Origin: Atrichornis clamosus
Taxonomy: Eukaryota; Chordata; Aves; Passeriformes; Menuridae
Length of the DNA stretch: 64,000 nucleotides
Assembly: GCA_013400975.1 (NCBI GenBank)
Contig: WBMZ01003451.1
Span: 1-64,000 of the forward strand
Direction of reading: 5' to 3'
A model generated the notes under the pieces. That model was given only the letters and a program-made list of their open reading frames with translations, was not told the origin of the DNA and ran no database searches. Numbering within the stretch: the stretch's first letter is position 1; each line of letters starts with the position of its first letter. The position numbers and the translations under genes were made by a program. Shown here piece by piece: positions 1-53,143 of the stretch.

Positions 1-39040
<39,040 letters not shown>

Positions 39041-41062
39041 CTGCATGAAACAAGACAAATAAGGAAAAAGTTATTTCAGGAAGACTTGAATAACTTCTGG
39101 CATGTTATGCTTTAATTTGTTTCCCAAATTGGACATACAGCCACATCAGAATATTATTCAGAATCTAAACCAAGTATTTTATTTATAAAGCATTTAGTAG
39201 TCCTGTTAGTCTAACATGATAGAAAAACCTACCTACATAGTGTTAAAAGGAGTTAAACAGTAAAATATTAATGAAGCTGAGAAACTGAACATTCTCTGAA
39301 GCACCACTTCCACCCTGCACTCATATTACAATCAAGGAAGAGCAAAAGGTATTAATTTTTGAAATCTCACTCTAATACTTCAAAAATAGAGTATGAGACA
39401 AGCCAAAATAAGCTGCTAATTTCCAAATTAAACTAATCAGGAGGTAATATGATGTAATATAACTTTTACCATAGCAACCACAAGTCAGATTTCAGGCGTA
39501 TTACTAATCAAACCTATTGTAAAGTAAATTGGCTTAAACAACAGTCAGCTGCACCTGGTTTTGCTTAATGAAAACTCTTCCTTCTTTCCTCCCCAAGAAC
39601 CTAATCTCTGGGGGTCAAATGAGAAGTTAGCAACACCACTGATGAAATACCAAAATATTAAGTTTTCTTTCATTTTACATTCAAGAACTGGACACAAAAG
39701 AAGATATGTATGTAAGTAACTCCAAAAGAAAAAAATATATCAAACACAAAGAACACAATTAATTCTTATTAATTCATTTCATTACAAAGGCATGTATGTT
39801 CTAAAAAATATCTACACACTGTAGACTAAAATCTTACATTGATAATTCTTCACACAGACACGCATATTCTTCAGTCATTAAAACCTGGCACCAGAAGTGC
39901 ACAAATGTCATGTCTTTCATAACCATGTAGCTCCAAGTCACTGTGCATTGTACACTGTACATGAGCTCATCTAAATTCTGACGTGATGCAGATTCCATAA
40001 AAGAGGCAATAAATAACCCCTGTGTGGAAAGACAGCAGTCACAGCAGCCTTTTTTGCCCTCTGCTGGGACTTAAATATTTTCATTCCCAAGTAGAGATCC
40101 TTTCTCTGCTGAAGAGGACTATGTAACCGGCATTACACATTTTTATTTCTGAAGAGTCAAATCTAGTTATCCCGGACATAAACTGAATTAAGTTGGGAAT
40201 ACTGCCAGCATTCTGTATGTTTTCTATTGCTTTCTACAATGATGTAGATTTTCTAGTTCATTAAACCCGTCTTTTTCCTGACTATTTGTGCTTTCTTTTT
40301 AATGTTTTACTGGTGCTAAAAAATTGCCATTAACTCATTTGCAGCAGTTAATTGATGGTGGACGACAGCCCTTCATATCATTCCTTGCTACAAATATTCC
40401 CAGGGGATATGGCAAATTTGCTGTGCACATCATCTGTAACATTAATCCCACAAAGAGTGAAAGCCTGCGTGACTCTTAGCTAATTTTTGGAAGTTTTCAC
40501 TAAACCATGCAACACCCTTCAATATGCTTTAGAATCCAAGAGGAAAAAAGAACTACCTCTGAAACTCATGCCTATTTTTACTATCTGCAATTTCTCTCTG
40601 TTCACATTATTTCCCCACAGACCAAACACACTGCTCATCTGCACTCATGTTATCTCAGAAGACCTTCATTTCCTGTAACTGCAAAGGAAGGTGAACATTA
40701 AGTTGGCTGAAGCCAAAACTGAGAAGGAACTGAGAGATGAGGCATTAGTTATTCTCAAGTGATTCAAGACACTAGCTGGGAGTCATGAGGTCAAGAAGAG
40801 CGTATATCAGTTGCAATAAACAGTTGTCCAAGCATCCCTGTCCCAGACATCACATCTGCAGAGGTTATCAGAAACTAAATCCAGGAAAATCCAAACTCTT
40901 GCAGAACCCAGACACAAATCACTAATTAAGGTAGGGAGGCCTAGGATAACTTCAGTCCCTTTCTACAAGCCCATATAATATTTTGCTGTACTTATTCTCT
41001 AGGGGTAGGGTAGTCACAATGCTAGTTTCTCCCTAAGATTTGTCACATGTTCATAGTATCAA

Positions 41063-41149
41063 AGAATCATAGAATGGCCTGGGTTGGAAAGGACTTTAAA
41101 GATCATCTAGTTGACATCTCCCATTTGACCAAGTTGCTCAGAGCTCCAT
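41063..41149 (-). mobile_element. CR1 LINE 3' fragment
   Basis: AGAATCATAGAATGGCCTGG, GTTGGAAAGGACTTTAAAGA and TCATCTAG, then a shortened stretch ending CAAGTTGCTCAGAGCTCCAT. A clear antisense CR1 3' end. Confidence 0.92.
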
Positions 41150-44100
41150 TCTTTTCCCTATCAATGCATATTTGCTTCCTGAAAAAAAATCGTAACATTA
41201 TGTCCCAAATATCTATGTATGTGACCATTTGAATTTTTCATGTACTTACATGACAGCGCTACAAGGCTGCATATAGTGCAAAATAATTGGAATAACCTCA
41301 CATTTCCTAGTAGAAGGTTTCCAGGATGTAAATCCCCTTACCAATTCCCTGGAGCAGAGAGACACCACAGACTCCATACACGTAACACCTCTTCACTAGC
41401 ACTTTGTCAGGGAGAACCAAAAGCCACCATCAGGCAGAAGTAATTGCTTTTTTTACAGTGTAAAATAACCTCAATCCAGCACTGCAACTATGAAATGTCT
41501 CGGAACTTGTATGAACACACAGTAGGACTGAGAGAGAGCTGACTATTCAAAAAATCTCCAGAATTATTTGAGCATCAACCAAAGACAACCATGGACAGTT
41601 CTTCAAAAATTAGTAAACAAAGAGAAAGCAGGTAATTTGTAGACAAAACTGTAAGGACGACCCCAACACAGAAATTACAGACTTTAAAAAGAAAATACAT
41701 AAGGATGGGCAGAAACTATTCAGGAGCTATCAGCTCCTGAGTTAATGGGAAAAAAAGTTATATAAGCTTTTGAACATACACTGCATAAAGTATTATTAAC
41801 CATAGAAAAAACACACCTGTAAAAAAATAAAAGTAAAAAGTATATCTCAGCTAATTTACGATTCGCTAAAGAACTGGACACAAAAAAACCAAACCACCAA
41901 ACCACGAAGTCAGAAGCTCCTCTGAAATAACACTGAGCTGCTTCTAAAAATTCTACCAATACTTCAAGTATGCAGCTCCATGCTCATTACTGAGCACCAC
42001 ATTACATGAAGGAGCAAAGCAATTACAAATTGCAAGGACAGAGCAGAATAGCTCCTGCTCCTGGACTGAGCAAACAACTGCAGGAATCATGATTCCCATG
42101 CTTACAAAAAAAGAGAAAAACCTAACAAAAATCACCAAAGCAAAAAATCAGTTCAAACTTAATACAATTTCTTAATACCATTATCAAACACACATATCAG
42201 TAAATCATGACTCATCTTTGTTTACTGGAGTATACAGTACACCTTGCTGAGGTTACTTCAATATTCATTACATTAGTGAAGAGTTTCACTGCACAATCAA
42301 ACACAGACAATAACATATCCCTCTGTGCGTTCCAGGATCCCAGACCATTGTCACCTAGACAGTGATCCTCAACTTTCTCAAAGCTTTTTGAGTGGGTTCT
42401 AGAGTTTCCCTTAGCTTCCTTTCAAATCTTAGTTTTCTCAAGTAACAGCAAGGACATATGGTTAAAACAGAATGCAGTTCTCTAGATTTTCATCTTGTGC
42501 CACCAGCATTCTGGAGACATTGCAATAGTATGGGGATTCAACCTTGCAGCACAGCAAATGGTGACTCCCAGCACACTCAGCCAGCCAGACTGTTGATGAT
42601 TTCTCTTTTAAGAGACCTCCATGCAACATCTCAAAGCAGCACCCACCATGGGTACCATAAAGAGCAGTCTAAATTTTAAAGATCAGATGAAGAGCAAATA
42701 TAAAAAGAGGATGTTTGTTATTTACATTAAAAAAACAACACCCGGTTTTGTTTACCAATTTTTAGAGCTGTTTATGGAAAACTATGTCATTCTAGGAATG
42801 TCCTTGAGTCACTCAGAGTGCCACAACCCCTGCCTCCATAAAGTTTAACATTCAAATTACAAACCTAAACTTTCTAAAGCATCCTTCTGGAAACTTCATT
42901 AAAACAAAATGGCATCTGCATGATCAGTGTATACTTTCTTTGTATACCCTGAAGTGTATACACTTTGTATACACCTCAGAAGAAATGACCCAAAATTCTG
43001 ACAAAATTCTAAATATGAAGAGTCACAACATAAGAAATGTTATGATCTTTACAAGTTTGACAAACTTGCAGACCAAAACATGGGTGCCAAATAAGCCCTT
43101 TGGAATAGGAGAGCAACTACATATAAAATATATAAGATAACAATTTAGTGCTAAAGTTACCTAACTCCACTCAGGTCCTGTTGGGGACATAAATGCCTCT
43201 ATTTCTGGTTATGACTCAGGGTCCCTGTACTATGCTGGTATAGAGGAGAGTAATTCACCTTTATCTTTGAGAAATGTGGCGAAGAATTACACAGATCATT
43301 TGGAGAAGGTTCCATGCTAATAATATCAGTGGAGATAATTACATTCTTTTTTCACAGCTGTGTATTTATTACCTGCAAACTATTGTTACATTCTTTCTGT
43401 ACTATTCTCTGTTCTGATTATTTTACCCTTTGGCTGACATTGCAGTAACACAGCACAGGAAGTACTGGGCATGAAAATTAAAAAAAAAATACTAAAAATC
43501 CAAATTCAAAGAATTAGAAAAGAATTTGTTCATTATGCCAAATAAACACTATGTGTTTGCTTGTCTGCTGAGCTGTTGCCATTTTGTGAGGCCATGTTTT
43601 TCACGGAGAACGCATACTGGGTTCCTGTTACGGTGATTTTCACTCTGGTCTTATCAAAATAAGAGTAGCATTGTTGGTTGTTTGGTGGAGTTTTTTTTCT
43701 TGATAGTTGTTCTGTGTGTTAGGGTAAAAAAAAAAACCCACCAAAAAAACCTACCACTGCTACAGATAGCACAAGGAGCTGCCAACAGCACAAATGACTT
43801 CTCTGACATCTGGAATGAAATCAGGGAAAACAAAGAAGTCTGTCTGCAGAAGACTCCCAGGGCAAAGAGTTTTTGCCTTCTTTACAGATAAAAAGTCCAG
43901 AAATTATGTCAGAGCTCCTGGATCACAAAATATATATAACTGCCTTTCTGAAAACAATAATCCTATTTAGGATTAAGCCTAGAAGCAAAAGCCTAAAAGT
44001 TACTTAGTTTTTCGCCTCAGAGTTCTTTTAACAGTGTTTCTACTCTTCAATCTACTGTCATAAACAAAACCATGGTGGACTGGAAAAAACATATATATTT

Positions 44101-45161
44101 TTAATAAGATCGTTTCCTGCATAGTTTCACTTTAGGAAAACCAGCTCAACTGAAGTGCCCAACCTATCATAAAGGCTGATGAATAAAGCTAACAAGATGT
44201 TATGCACATTAAAATTGAATACAATTTGATTTTGCACGGTGTCAGAGACAAAATCCTAAAAGAAACACACAGCAAGGAAATGTTCATATTTTTATACAAA
44301 CTTTTTGTGTCTATGATAATAGCCTCATCCGCACAAATTTAGAAACACAAATCTGAAATATTTGTGCTTTCTGTGTTCTCTCTTTACACTCTTGGTGCAA
44401 CTATAGGCATCTGGGTGGAGGAAAATATTTTGGCTTTTTCACTGTATTCCAAATGATCCTAGAGAGAACGTGGAGTCCTATACTTGGGAAGAAAACTGCT
44501 CACTCTCATAGCTGACTAGCCTATCACGGTTAATTCAGCTCACAGACATGAAGGTAGTATTTAACACAGCAGTTTTGCACACTATAATTAATGCACATCC
44601 GATTCCAAGTCCCAGAAGAACGCCAAGCCAGTCTTGTTGAAGCACTGTTGTTTGATTTCGCCACAAGAAAAAAAAAAAATTCAATAGAGAAGACTCCAGC
44701 AGCAATAGCAGCTGTGGCAAACACTGTGTTCTTACCCTCCTCTTCCCATTAACCTGTGCCAGAAGCAGTGGCAGTAGCAGCCCAGGCTGGCTTCTGAGAC
44801 TGAACAAAAGACTCTTCTTCTCTCTCCAGTGATTCACCAGCTGAGGCACCACCTGTTTCTCCCATCTTGCCTGCAGGACTGGATGAATCACAACCAGCAG
44901 TGAGAGCATCAGCCAAGGTCAGATACACTCTTTCTGCCTGCTGTACCTAGAGCCACATTCAAAGCCAGCTTCATATTTTAATGCCTGTAAGAACAGGGGA
45001 ATAGATGGACAACATCTGCAATGTTTTCCATTCTAGTGCTACTTTCCTTTCACAACTGAGCAAAAGATCCGCTTCCCCATTCATCTGATCCTAAGGGCCA
45101 TCAGTCTGCCTGAAAGAGCATCCCTGACTTCTTTCCTTAAAGTAAAAATGAATCCATAAGT

Positions 45162-45178
45162 ACACACACACATACACA
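45162..45178. repeat. (AC)n microsatellite, interrupted
   Basis: ACACACACACATACACA. Confidence 0.93.
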
Positions 45179-48100
45179 AATTATTGCACTGAAGAAATAT
45201 GGATCTTCATCATCTTCTCACACATGATGAATACGCTGACACATTTTGGGATAATCTTCACCCATTCTTCATCATGTACAATTTAAAAATTTTTTTCTCT
45301 ATTGTATCAGAAAACTTCCAAGAGAAGAGAAAAAAAACCCCAAACACCTTTCCTCACCCTCTTCTGTATCTCAATTACTTTTTTTTGGCATTTCACTGGT
45401 CACTGACAATATTTTGCAACTTTTTACTGCACATCTTGTTCTTCTATCCATGGATTGTGAGACTCCTAAGTCAGTTCCCTCCTTTGATGAGGAAGTGCCC
45501 CCTAAACTGATGTTACCTCTAAAATCACCTGAGCTATAACTGTGCTTTCACTTTTAATCCCCTTCTTCCTTTCAGCTCCATAACAGATGAAAGTAAGAGA
45601 TTTATAGCTGAAGTCCAGTTCCCCACAGGCAGGCAGGAAGTCAGATGTCTCCACCCTCTTCCTTGTACTGAAGCCATTCTCAAAGAGATTTAGTACAACC
45701 TTTTCCCGGCCCAATTCAGAAGCTATCTATTCCTTTTCTTCCCAGATGTCAAGAATCCTGTCATCCATATCTAGTATCTTCATTCTAGGAAACTGTTCTT
45801 CTGAGGACTAGCTATGCTCCTTCTGGTCTATGGAAGTTTGGTTGATGAGTAATGATGGAGTTATTCGCACGCTCGCGGTTGAGATCATTCCAAACCTTAC
45901 CAAATCAGAGCCTGGATGTCTGGCTGGCTCACACATGCTGCTGTGATCTGATGCCACATACAGAAAACTGCTAGAAGATCATCTAAATTTTTGCTTTATT
46001 AAAATATAGCTTAACCAGAGCTTTAGCAGAAGGCCATATGCTGGCATAAGAGATGTATCCCCATTTGCAAGATGAGCAGAAGGCAGTTTGTCTAATATTT
46101 TTGATAAATATTTTATGCCACATGGGTTGCTGCTAACAAAGCCTTCATCCCATTAAAAATGCAAACAGGTTAGACTCCAGTTTCAGCATTATCAACAGAG
46201 AGGTTTGGGAAAGCAAAAAATGGGATCTGCCTGACCACTGTGAATTCCTCAACAGTCTGCTGAGTTTGCAACAAACAAACCAACCAAACAAGAGGCATCC
46301 ATATCAATAAACAAAATGTTTCCAGCATGCCAAGATTCATCTTAATTATATTTTGAAGATTTTTTGAAGAAAAAGATACTCTGTATTAAAAAATGTTCAC
46401 GTGTATGTGGAATTCCCTGTTGTAATACATCCTATGGTCCTGTTGCTGTGCATTATGAGTAATAGACTGCTAATCACACAACTGATCTGGTATCACTCAC
46501 GCTGGAATGGAAAAGAAATGACATGTAACAGTACAGTTTACCTCTCATAAAAGTCAGCAGTTTCCTGAATTTACAGAACACTAGGTTCTTACTAGGAAAT
46601 CTCAGTGAATTCAGCTGTGTCCACCGCTAGCAAATCAAAACAAGAATCTAGGAAACCTCAGAACAAGTGTACATCTGGAAGTAACAGTATGTTCCCATTA
46701 TATTGCAATCATCATTAGAAAGGAATTCATGTGTTTGAAATCCTTATACTTCATACTATGTTTTCTTTTATGCAAACATATCTGCTTATTCTACTCAATT
46801 TTGAAAAAAATCTTGAATTTTCATTTATATTTTACTCCCAAGATGATAATTTCTCTGAACTTTTTTTTTTTTAAGTAGGAGACACCAATGTGGAATAATT
46901 CAACAGTTCTAAAATACTTTTGAGACAACTCTTTAATTCTACACAGCAAATTTTATTTCTTTTAGCAAATCAGTAATTTCAGAAAGTGTAAAAGATGAGA
47001 AATACATGAGAGGTCAAGATGAGAAACCCGTTCGTCACAAATGACCCCTCCAAAAGAATTTTTTAGGTTTTCTGATTCAATTTGAGAAATAATAGTTAGA
47101 AATCTCAAAAATAATACAAGAAAGTCATTCTCTGCTGATCTCCTGTATCTTTCTAAAGTTCATTCACATGTTTGAAAACAAGTTTGGGTCTTTTGTGGCT
47201 CAAAAATATTCACCAGAATTAAGAGAGCCATAATCTTTATCACCATTTATAAGGAGGAAACCTGAAATAACGTATCACATCTCCACTTTCAGAATTTAAA
47301 CTTAAACCTTAATTCCTATTGCACCTGAATAATGGTGGAAAGTTGACTCGGCACCAATGAAAATAAATTATTAAGTCCTTCAGGATTAAGGCAGCTAATG
47401 AAAGAAAATTCAACTGGTTTACCGATAAACTGAGAAAACTTGAAACTACTGTCAGGCTATCATAATGGAAGTCCACCAACCCCTTTTTACATGCTCAGTT
47501 TTCAACACATAACACATTTTTTCTAGTATTGGAGTGCACAGTACTTAATTATAAATTTCTTTAATGTGGCTAGATGTTAATTAGGAATAGAATATTTGAG
47601 AGTTCTACAGTTTTTATTTTCAGAGTTGTATAAATAAAACGTACTCCCAAACATTATTCAGTGCCAATTCTGGCTGCCATCTGCACTTGCACACTCATGC
47701 CAAGAAAAACACGAAGGAAGGAAGAATATGAAACAGCAGTTTCCTTACCCAATTTCAATTATTTTCAAACCCTACAGGGAAGCTGTAGAGAGTACAGAAC
47801 TTCTAAAAAGTGCTCTCTTGACTACAGAAAAAAAAGGTGAAACATTCCATTTAAGTCCTCTCCCAATCAGCAGTAAGCAGAAGGCTTCCCTGCATAAGGA
47901 AACTTCTCTCATATCTCGGATAATTCCTATCTATATTGGCTCAAATGCAATGATGCCTCACTACATGCAAACATCATGTGCCACGTTTCTGAATCTTAAT
48001 AAGACAATAGTCTTATTGTGCAAAAACTTACTTACTATGATATAAACCCTGTTTTCTCTTACAAATATACCAAACTGAGAATCTGCATAACCAAAAAAAT

Positions 48101-50075
48101 CCAGGATGATACTGTGATGATATTGCTATTTAAATGCATTGTGAAGCAACTTTTATCTTCAAGGCAAAATAATGTTTTAAGAAGAATATGTTATTTGAGA
48201 TTATTTATTTCACAGAGAATTAAGATTTTAAAGAATGGGCTTCTGAATTAATTCCAGCCACTAGTTTAGCAACATAGACAGTACTGTGGAATTTTTAAAT
48301 AAACATCCAGAATAGAGTTGCAGGTGTAAAGCCACACCATTTGAATTTCTCCACATTATCTGGACTGCCTTACTTCAAATTCCTAATTTCAAGAAATACG
48401 AACCTGGATTCTACATGCACGCTGGGTAGAAATAACCACTCACTCACAGGCTATTCTCCTCTCACTGGTCCTTTCTTTTCTCCTTCTCCTATTCAAGCAT
48501 AGGCTTTTTTTTGGTCTAATGTAGGTCTGTGGCCTGTCTCTGGCTTTGATGAGTTCCAGCATAATTGCACAACTTCACTCCGTCTGCGAAGCATGTGTTC
48601 CTCAGGAACACAGACTGCACAGCTATTCTTGCCCTTGTCATTTGTTTTTATAAGGAAATGGAAGACAAAACCTGATTACAATACCATTTTCTTTGCCTTC
48701 TTAATGAAATATTTTTTTCAAATGCTGGGACGAGAGACCTTATTATTACCTTTTCCTGAAATAAGAGCCTTATTCTTTTAGGCCGTAATCAAAAGCTTTA
48801 AACCACCCTTTGGTTGAACCAGACAGAATTAGGAATTTTTTTAGATATTAAATCTGTAAAAACCAGTACAAGAACACTTTCTCTCCCAGTCAGTCCACAG
48901 GGACAGTCTGGAGGGCCACTACTTAAATTAAAAAAGGAGAATATTCAGCTGTCAGAGCATCATGCAAATCACCCTCCTCACCAAACCACCTGCACCGTAA
49001 CTGCAGACAAGCAGAGTACATTGGTGGCAAATGCCATCTGTTAATACTCAACCAGAGTCTGACAGCACTGAATACGGCTCACACCAGGACATACTGCTGC
49101 TTACCAAGACACCCACATCCATTCCACAGACGGAAGTCTCACTGAGCCTTTCCACATAAGGTTACACAAGGATATGGAACATCTTTTTTATTAATAATTT
49201 TTACTTCATTCATGAATTTGGTGTGAGGAACATACTTTCAGTTCCTGTTCTCCAAAGTAAAAAAAGAACTGTCTAAACCATTCAAAGCTCCAGATACCAG
49301 ATTTCTAAGAACAACACAAGGGAACAATGGTGTTAGTGGGACCAGGAAACCAAGAAACCATAAATAAATATCAAGTATTGTTTTCCAGCATCTTCAATAG
49401 TTTTAGATCCTGCAGTCCATCCTTCCTCTGGATGAGGAAATGATGCCTCTGCAAGTTTTCCTTGTGTCCATTATAGACCACCATAATCTGCCATACCAGG
49501 GCTAAGCAAAGGCATTGCACTTGTAGACAGCCAAGCACAGGCTCATCTGATGGACAATGATAAAAGCTTCCGTGACCACAGAGTCATTTCTTGACTACAA
49601 GATGTTGCTCCTCCACTAGGAAGTCTGATTTACTCCTTTTAAAGAACAGGATATAGGTGGCACAGAAATGACCAATCCATCTGAGCTGTGGCACTACATG
49701 AACGGACTGGTAGTGATGGCTGGAAAATGCACACAAAATAACTTCAGGAGCAGAACCATGGCTACAGAGCGGCTTTAGGAAGAGAGCCAACATCAAGATC
49801 AAGTTGTCTTGATCAAGTTGTCAAGAAAGTCTTCTGTCTCTTGACAGAAACCTCTTCATCTTCCTTCTTCCCTTAGATCCTGCATGTAGGAAGGACTAGC
49901 AGCAGGGAGGCAAGTGAGACAGCAAGGTCAGTGCAAGATGCTCCCTACTATCACTATTCCAGATGATTGGTATTCACAATTATACCAAAAATTAAGGGAA
50001 AAAGACTAAAAACTTGTGGCAAGATGGGTTCACTTTAAATGATGAAGTACAAGCCCAGGAGAATAATTAATACTT

Positions 50076-50089
50076 CACACACACACACA
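50076..50089. repeat. (CA)7 microsatellite
   Basis: CACACACACACACA, flanked by TACTT and AATGAAG. Confidence 0.93.
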
Positions 50090-53000
50090 AATGAAGCAGA
50101 CACTACACTAACAGTCTGAAATTCTGTCAGAAGGAAGAAACAAATGCTGATTTCTTGGTCTTTCAAGCTTAATCTTACTTTCTCCAAACTGCCTGTTAAA
50201 AATTACTAATTGCTAAACTTTGATTTTTTCCATCAGCATGTGAAAGAAACTGGGATAAGTACAGAGGGAGGTTGCCAAATCCACAGTTAGAAACTTTCCA
50301 CAGGCTTTTTTTTTAGAAGAAACAGAGTTTCGTTTCAAAATATTTTTCTAGCCTCTTCTACTGTGAAGACTGCAGTGCAATGATTTACAGAATGGATGCT
50401 ATCTCTATAGATAAACAAAACCATCATTCACAAGAGATTTGACCTTAACCTTCCATCTTAAAATAGTATGGCCAATTACATAGCGGCAGCAGCCCACATC
50501 CTTAAAATATCCTTGACTGAATTATGGAACTAAGTGCTAGTCTTGTCGTCTCAAATTTGCTATGGATGACAACTAACTAAAAGAATAAAATATACAACTA
50601 AAAAAACCATCTGTGTTTGTCAAAAAATAAATTCCAGCAACTAAATGGTGAAGCAGAAGTATGTACTGTTGAATATGTTCTTCTTGTTAAAAAGAAGAGC
50701 TCAAAAAGAAGCACAGACTGACTTATCATTACATCAACTTGAGCAATAAACTAAAAGCTTCCAGGAAGTTTATCATCCTGTTTGCTGACTATAAATTGGC
50801 TTGTTTTGTTTTGATACCATGTTCCTGTTCCTTCCACTCATGTCCTCCAAATCAGGCAGAAGCACTGGAACCTCAGCGCCTAATACTCCAAACACTTACC
50901 CAGCCCATATACTTTTGTGTCATAGGCCAGAAACTGCTTTCTATTTTCCTTCAAATATGAAGGAAAGAGCAAAACGGTGGATCATTTGGCTAGAGAGGGG
51001 TAACAAAAATGTACCAGTGTCAAAAAGCATTCTAAATATACTGGACATTTATTGACCAAACCCAGTGCAAACATTTAGGTAACAGTATGTTAGCCTGATA
51101 CATTTTCATGTAAAGAGAAAATCACTGTGGGTTCAACAAACTAAAAGATTTAATGTTTACAATTAGACCTCCATTTGTCAGACGTTATGCTATATTTTAA
51201 TCCTATTTTTAGCATTATTTTAATGGAATTTCCCTTCCATTAAAAATTTACTTCACCAGAATTGCCAACAACAACTGTGCAGAACAGCACAAATCCAAAA
51301 TAGTGTCACCACTAACATTGTCACTATCATTTCTGTGACAAAAATAACTCTTTGATGACCAACATGGTACTTACTATATAACTGAGAATTTCCTATAATT
51401 TAAATGGTTTCCTGAAAAATCTGTTCGAAGTCTGGGACAGTGGGATTATCTCTATCACACAGGATCTATGAAAAAACTTAAACCTTACTCATGATTTTAG
51501 AAGCCCTCTCTCGATGACTAGCTCAAAGTAACAACTTTTGAGATACAACAGTCACCAAAGAAAACTGAGCTCCCGTTTGTAATAGATAAATCAGCTGAAC
51601 AACATGAGTTCAAACACTAGCATGAGAGAAAAACTAATGTGGTATTAGGGAGCATTTCTTCCCCTCCTTTGTAGTCTCTGTCATTATCTACAAAGCACAA
51701 TAAGCACACATCACATTTTACTCTCTGTGTAATGAAACTGAGCATCCAGGACTAATATGACTGTACAGAAGTTCGATAACACAGCTGTTTGATAAATATT
51801 GCACACTGTCCTTCCGATCCCTGAACGGACAGGCATCCTAGTCATAAATAAAAGAGAAAAACAACATACATTGTAACAGAAAAGCCTTCTAAAGATGCCT
51901 TCGTTCAGTGTAAATGACAATATGTCAAAGCCTTAGGGCACAGAACTGTCCCACCTGAAGGTGGAAATTTCCAGATACAAAAAGTTCCAAGAAGCTCACA
52001 GACACAGGATCCCTTCTGGAAGCATCATAAAGCTCGTCTCATTTTCCAAAGGGATGGCTGACATCCAGATATTGTTTTTCAACTATCCTTTCAGACAGCA
52101 AGGACACTTCTTTTTTACTGTCATTCAAAGAAATGGACCAAAGGAAAAGAGCACAATTTCCTGCCTATTTTGAAAAATCAGAGTTCACCTAAGGAACAAA
52201 GGTGGGTGGAGGCCCCAACACTACTGAGTCCTTCTGGACCAGAGTAAGTGCACGGAAGTAGGTAAGATTTAGAGCAACCAGATCATGCTCAAATAAATAA
52301 GCCTGACAGGAAGGAAAAATAAAAGTCTCCATGTGCAGAAAAGGTGGGCCAAACTGAAGCCAAACTCCCAGTGAAGACAGAGCTGCTCTTGGCTAAGCTA
52401 CGTCTTCGCAGCTCAATACATCAACACACTTTGCAAGGCCAACGCAAGGACTATTTGGAGGATTTAATGGCCAAAGGAGTTTTCCTGGTCATGCTGTATT
52501 ATTGAATATTGGACTGCATGTTTTTAGACAGAAAGGGATCTTGGCCATCAGCCTTTTTTCAGAGGCTAAAGCATGAAACAGATCAGACCAGCAGCAAGGT
52601 CAGACTAAGAAGTCAACTAGAAATACATACCCTGTCTGTCACACAGCCCATTGTAAATAAGTAACAGTGAGTGGCACATCTTAATACAAATACCTACCTA
52701 TGCAACAAATTATGTTCCAGAAAGCATGACTAAGTCATTCTCTAAATAGCTGATATTAATCTGTATTTTTATTTTCTCTTCCCAAACCGGACATCAATTT
52801 GAAAAGATTTTGTAACATGCTCCCACTCAGCAAATGGGCAAGTATATTATAATTGCAGACAGTGTCTCTTTTTGTCAAATTTCATCTGCACATGAAAACT
52901 TCCAGCAGCAAAGTTCTGGATTACAGCACACTGTGAAACCAGAAGGGTTTCTGAATGTACCTTGCACAAGTCTCCATGCAGTACTGTCAGTCTGGCATCC

Positions 53001-53111
53001 ATCCCAATAGCTACTCAACACTCTTCATTTAGCAGCATGCAAAGGTCTGGAAATTTCTCAAACTAAGAACAACTAAAGTTGTCAACAGACACGAACCTCC
53101 CACTCCTACAG

Positions 53112-53143
53112 AGATTCTTACATGGTCAGATTCTTACATGGTC
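53112..53143. repeat. Exact tandem duplication, 2 x 16 nt
   Basis: AGATTCTTACATGGTC occurs twice in direct succession. Confidence 0.97.

Noticed and set aside
45199..45510. 103-codon plus-strand frame rich in aromatic residues
   Set aside because: Composition fits AT-rich noncoding DNA, and no domain or conserved motif is visible.
49800..49835. Short inverted repeat around CTTGATCAAG
   Set aside because: Arms are only about 10 nt and expected by chance over 64 kb.
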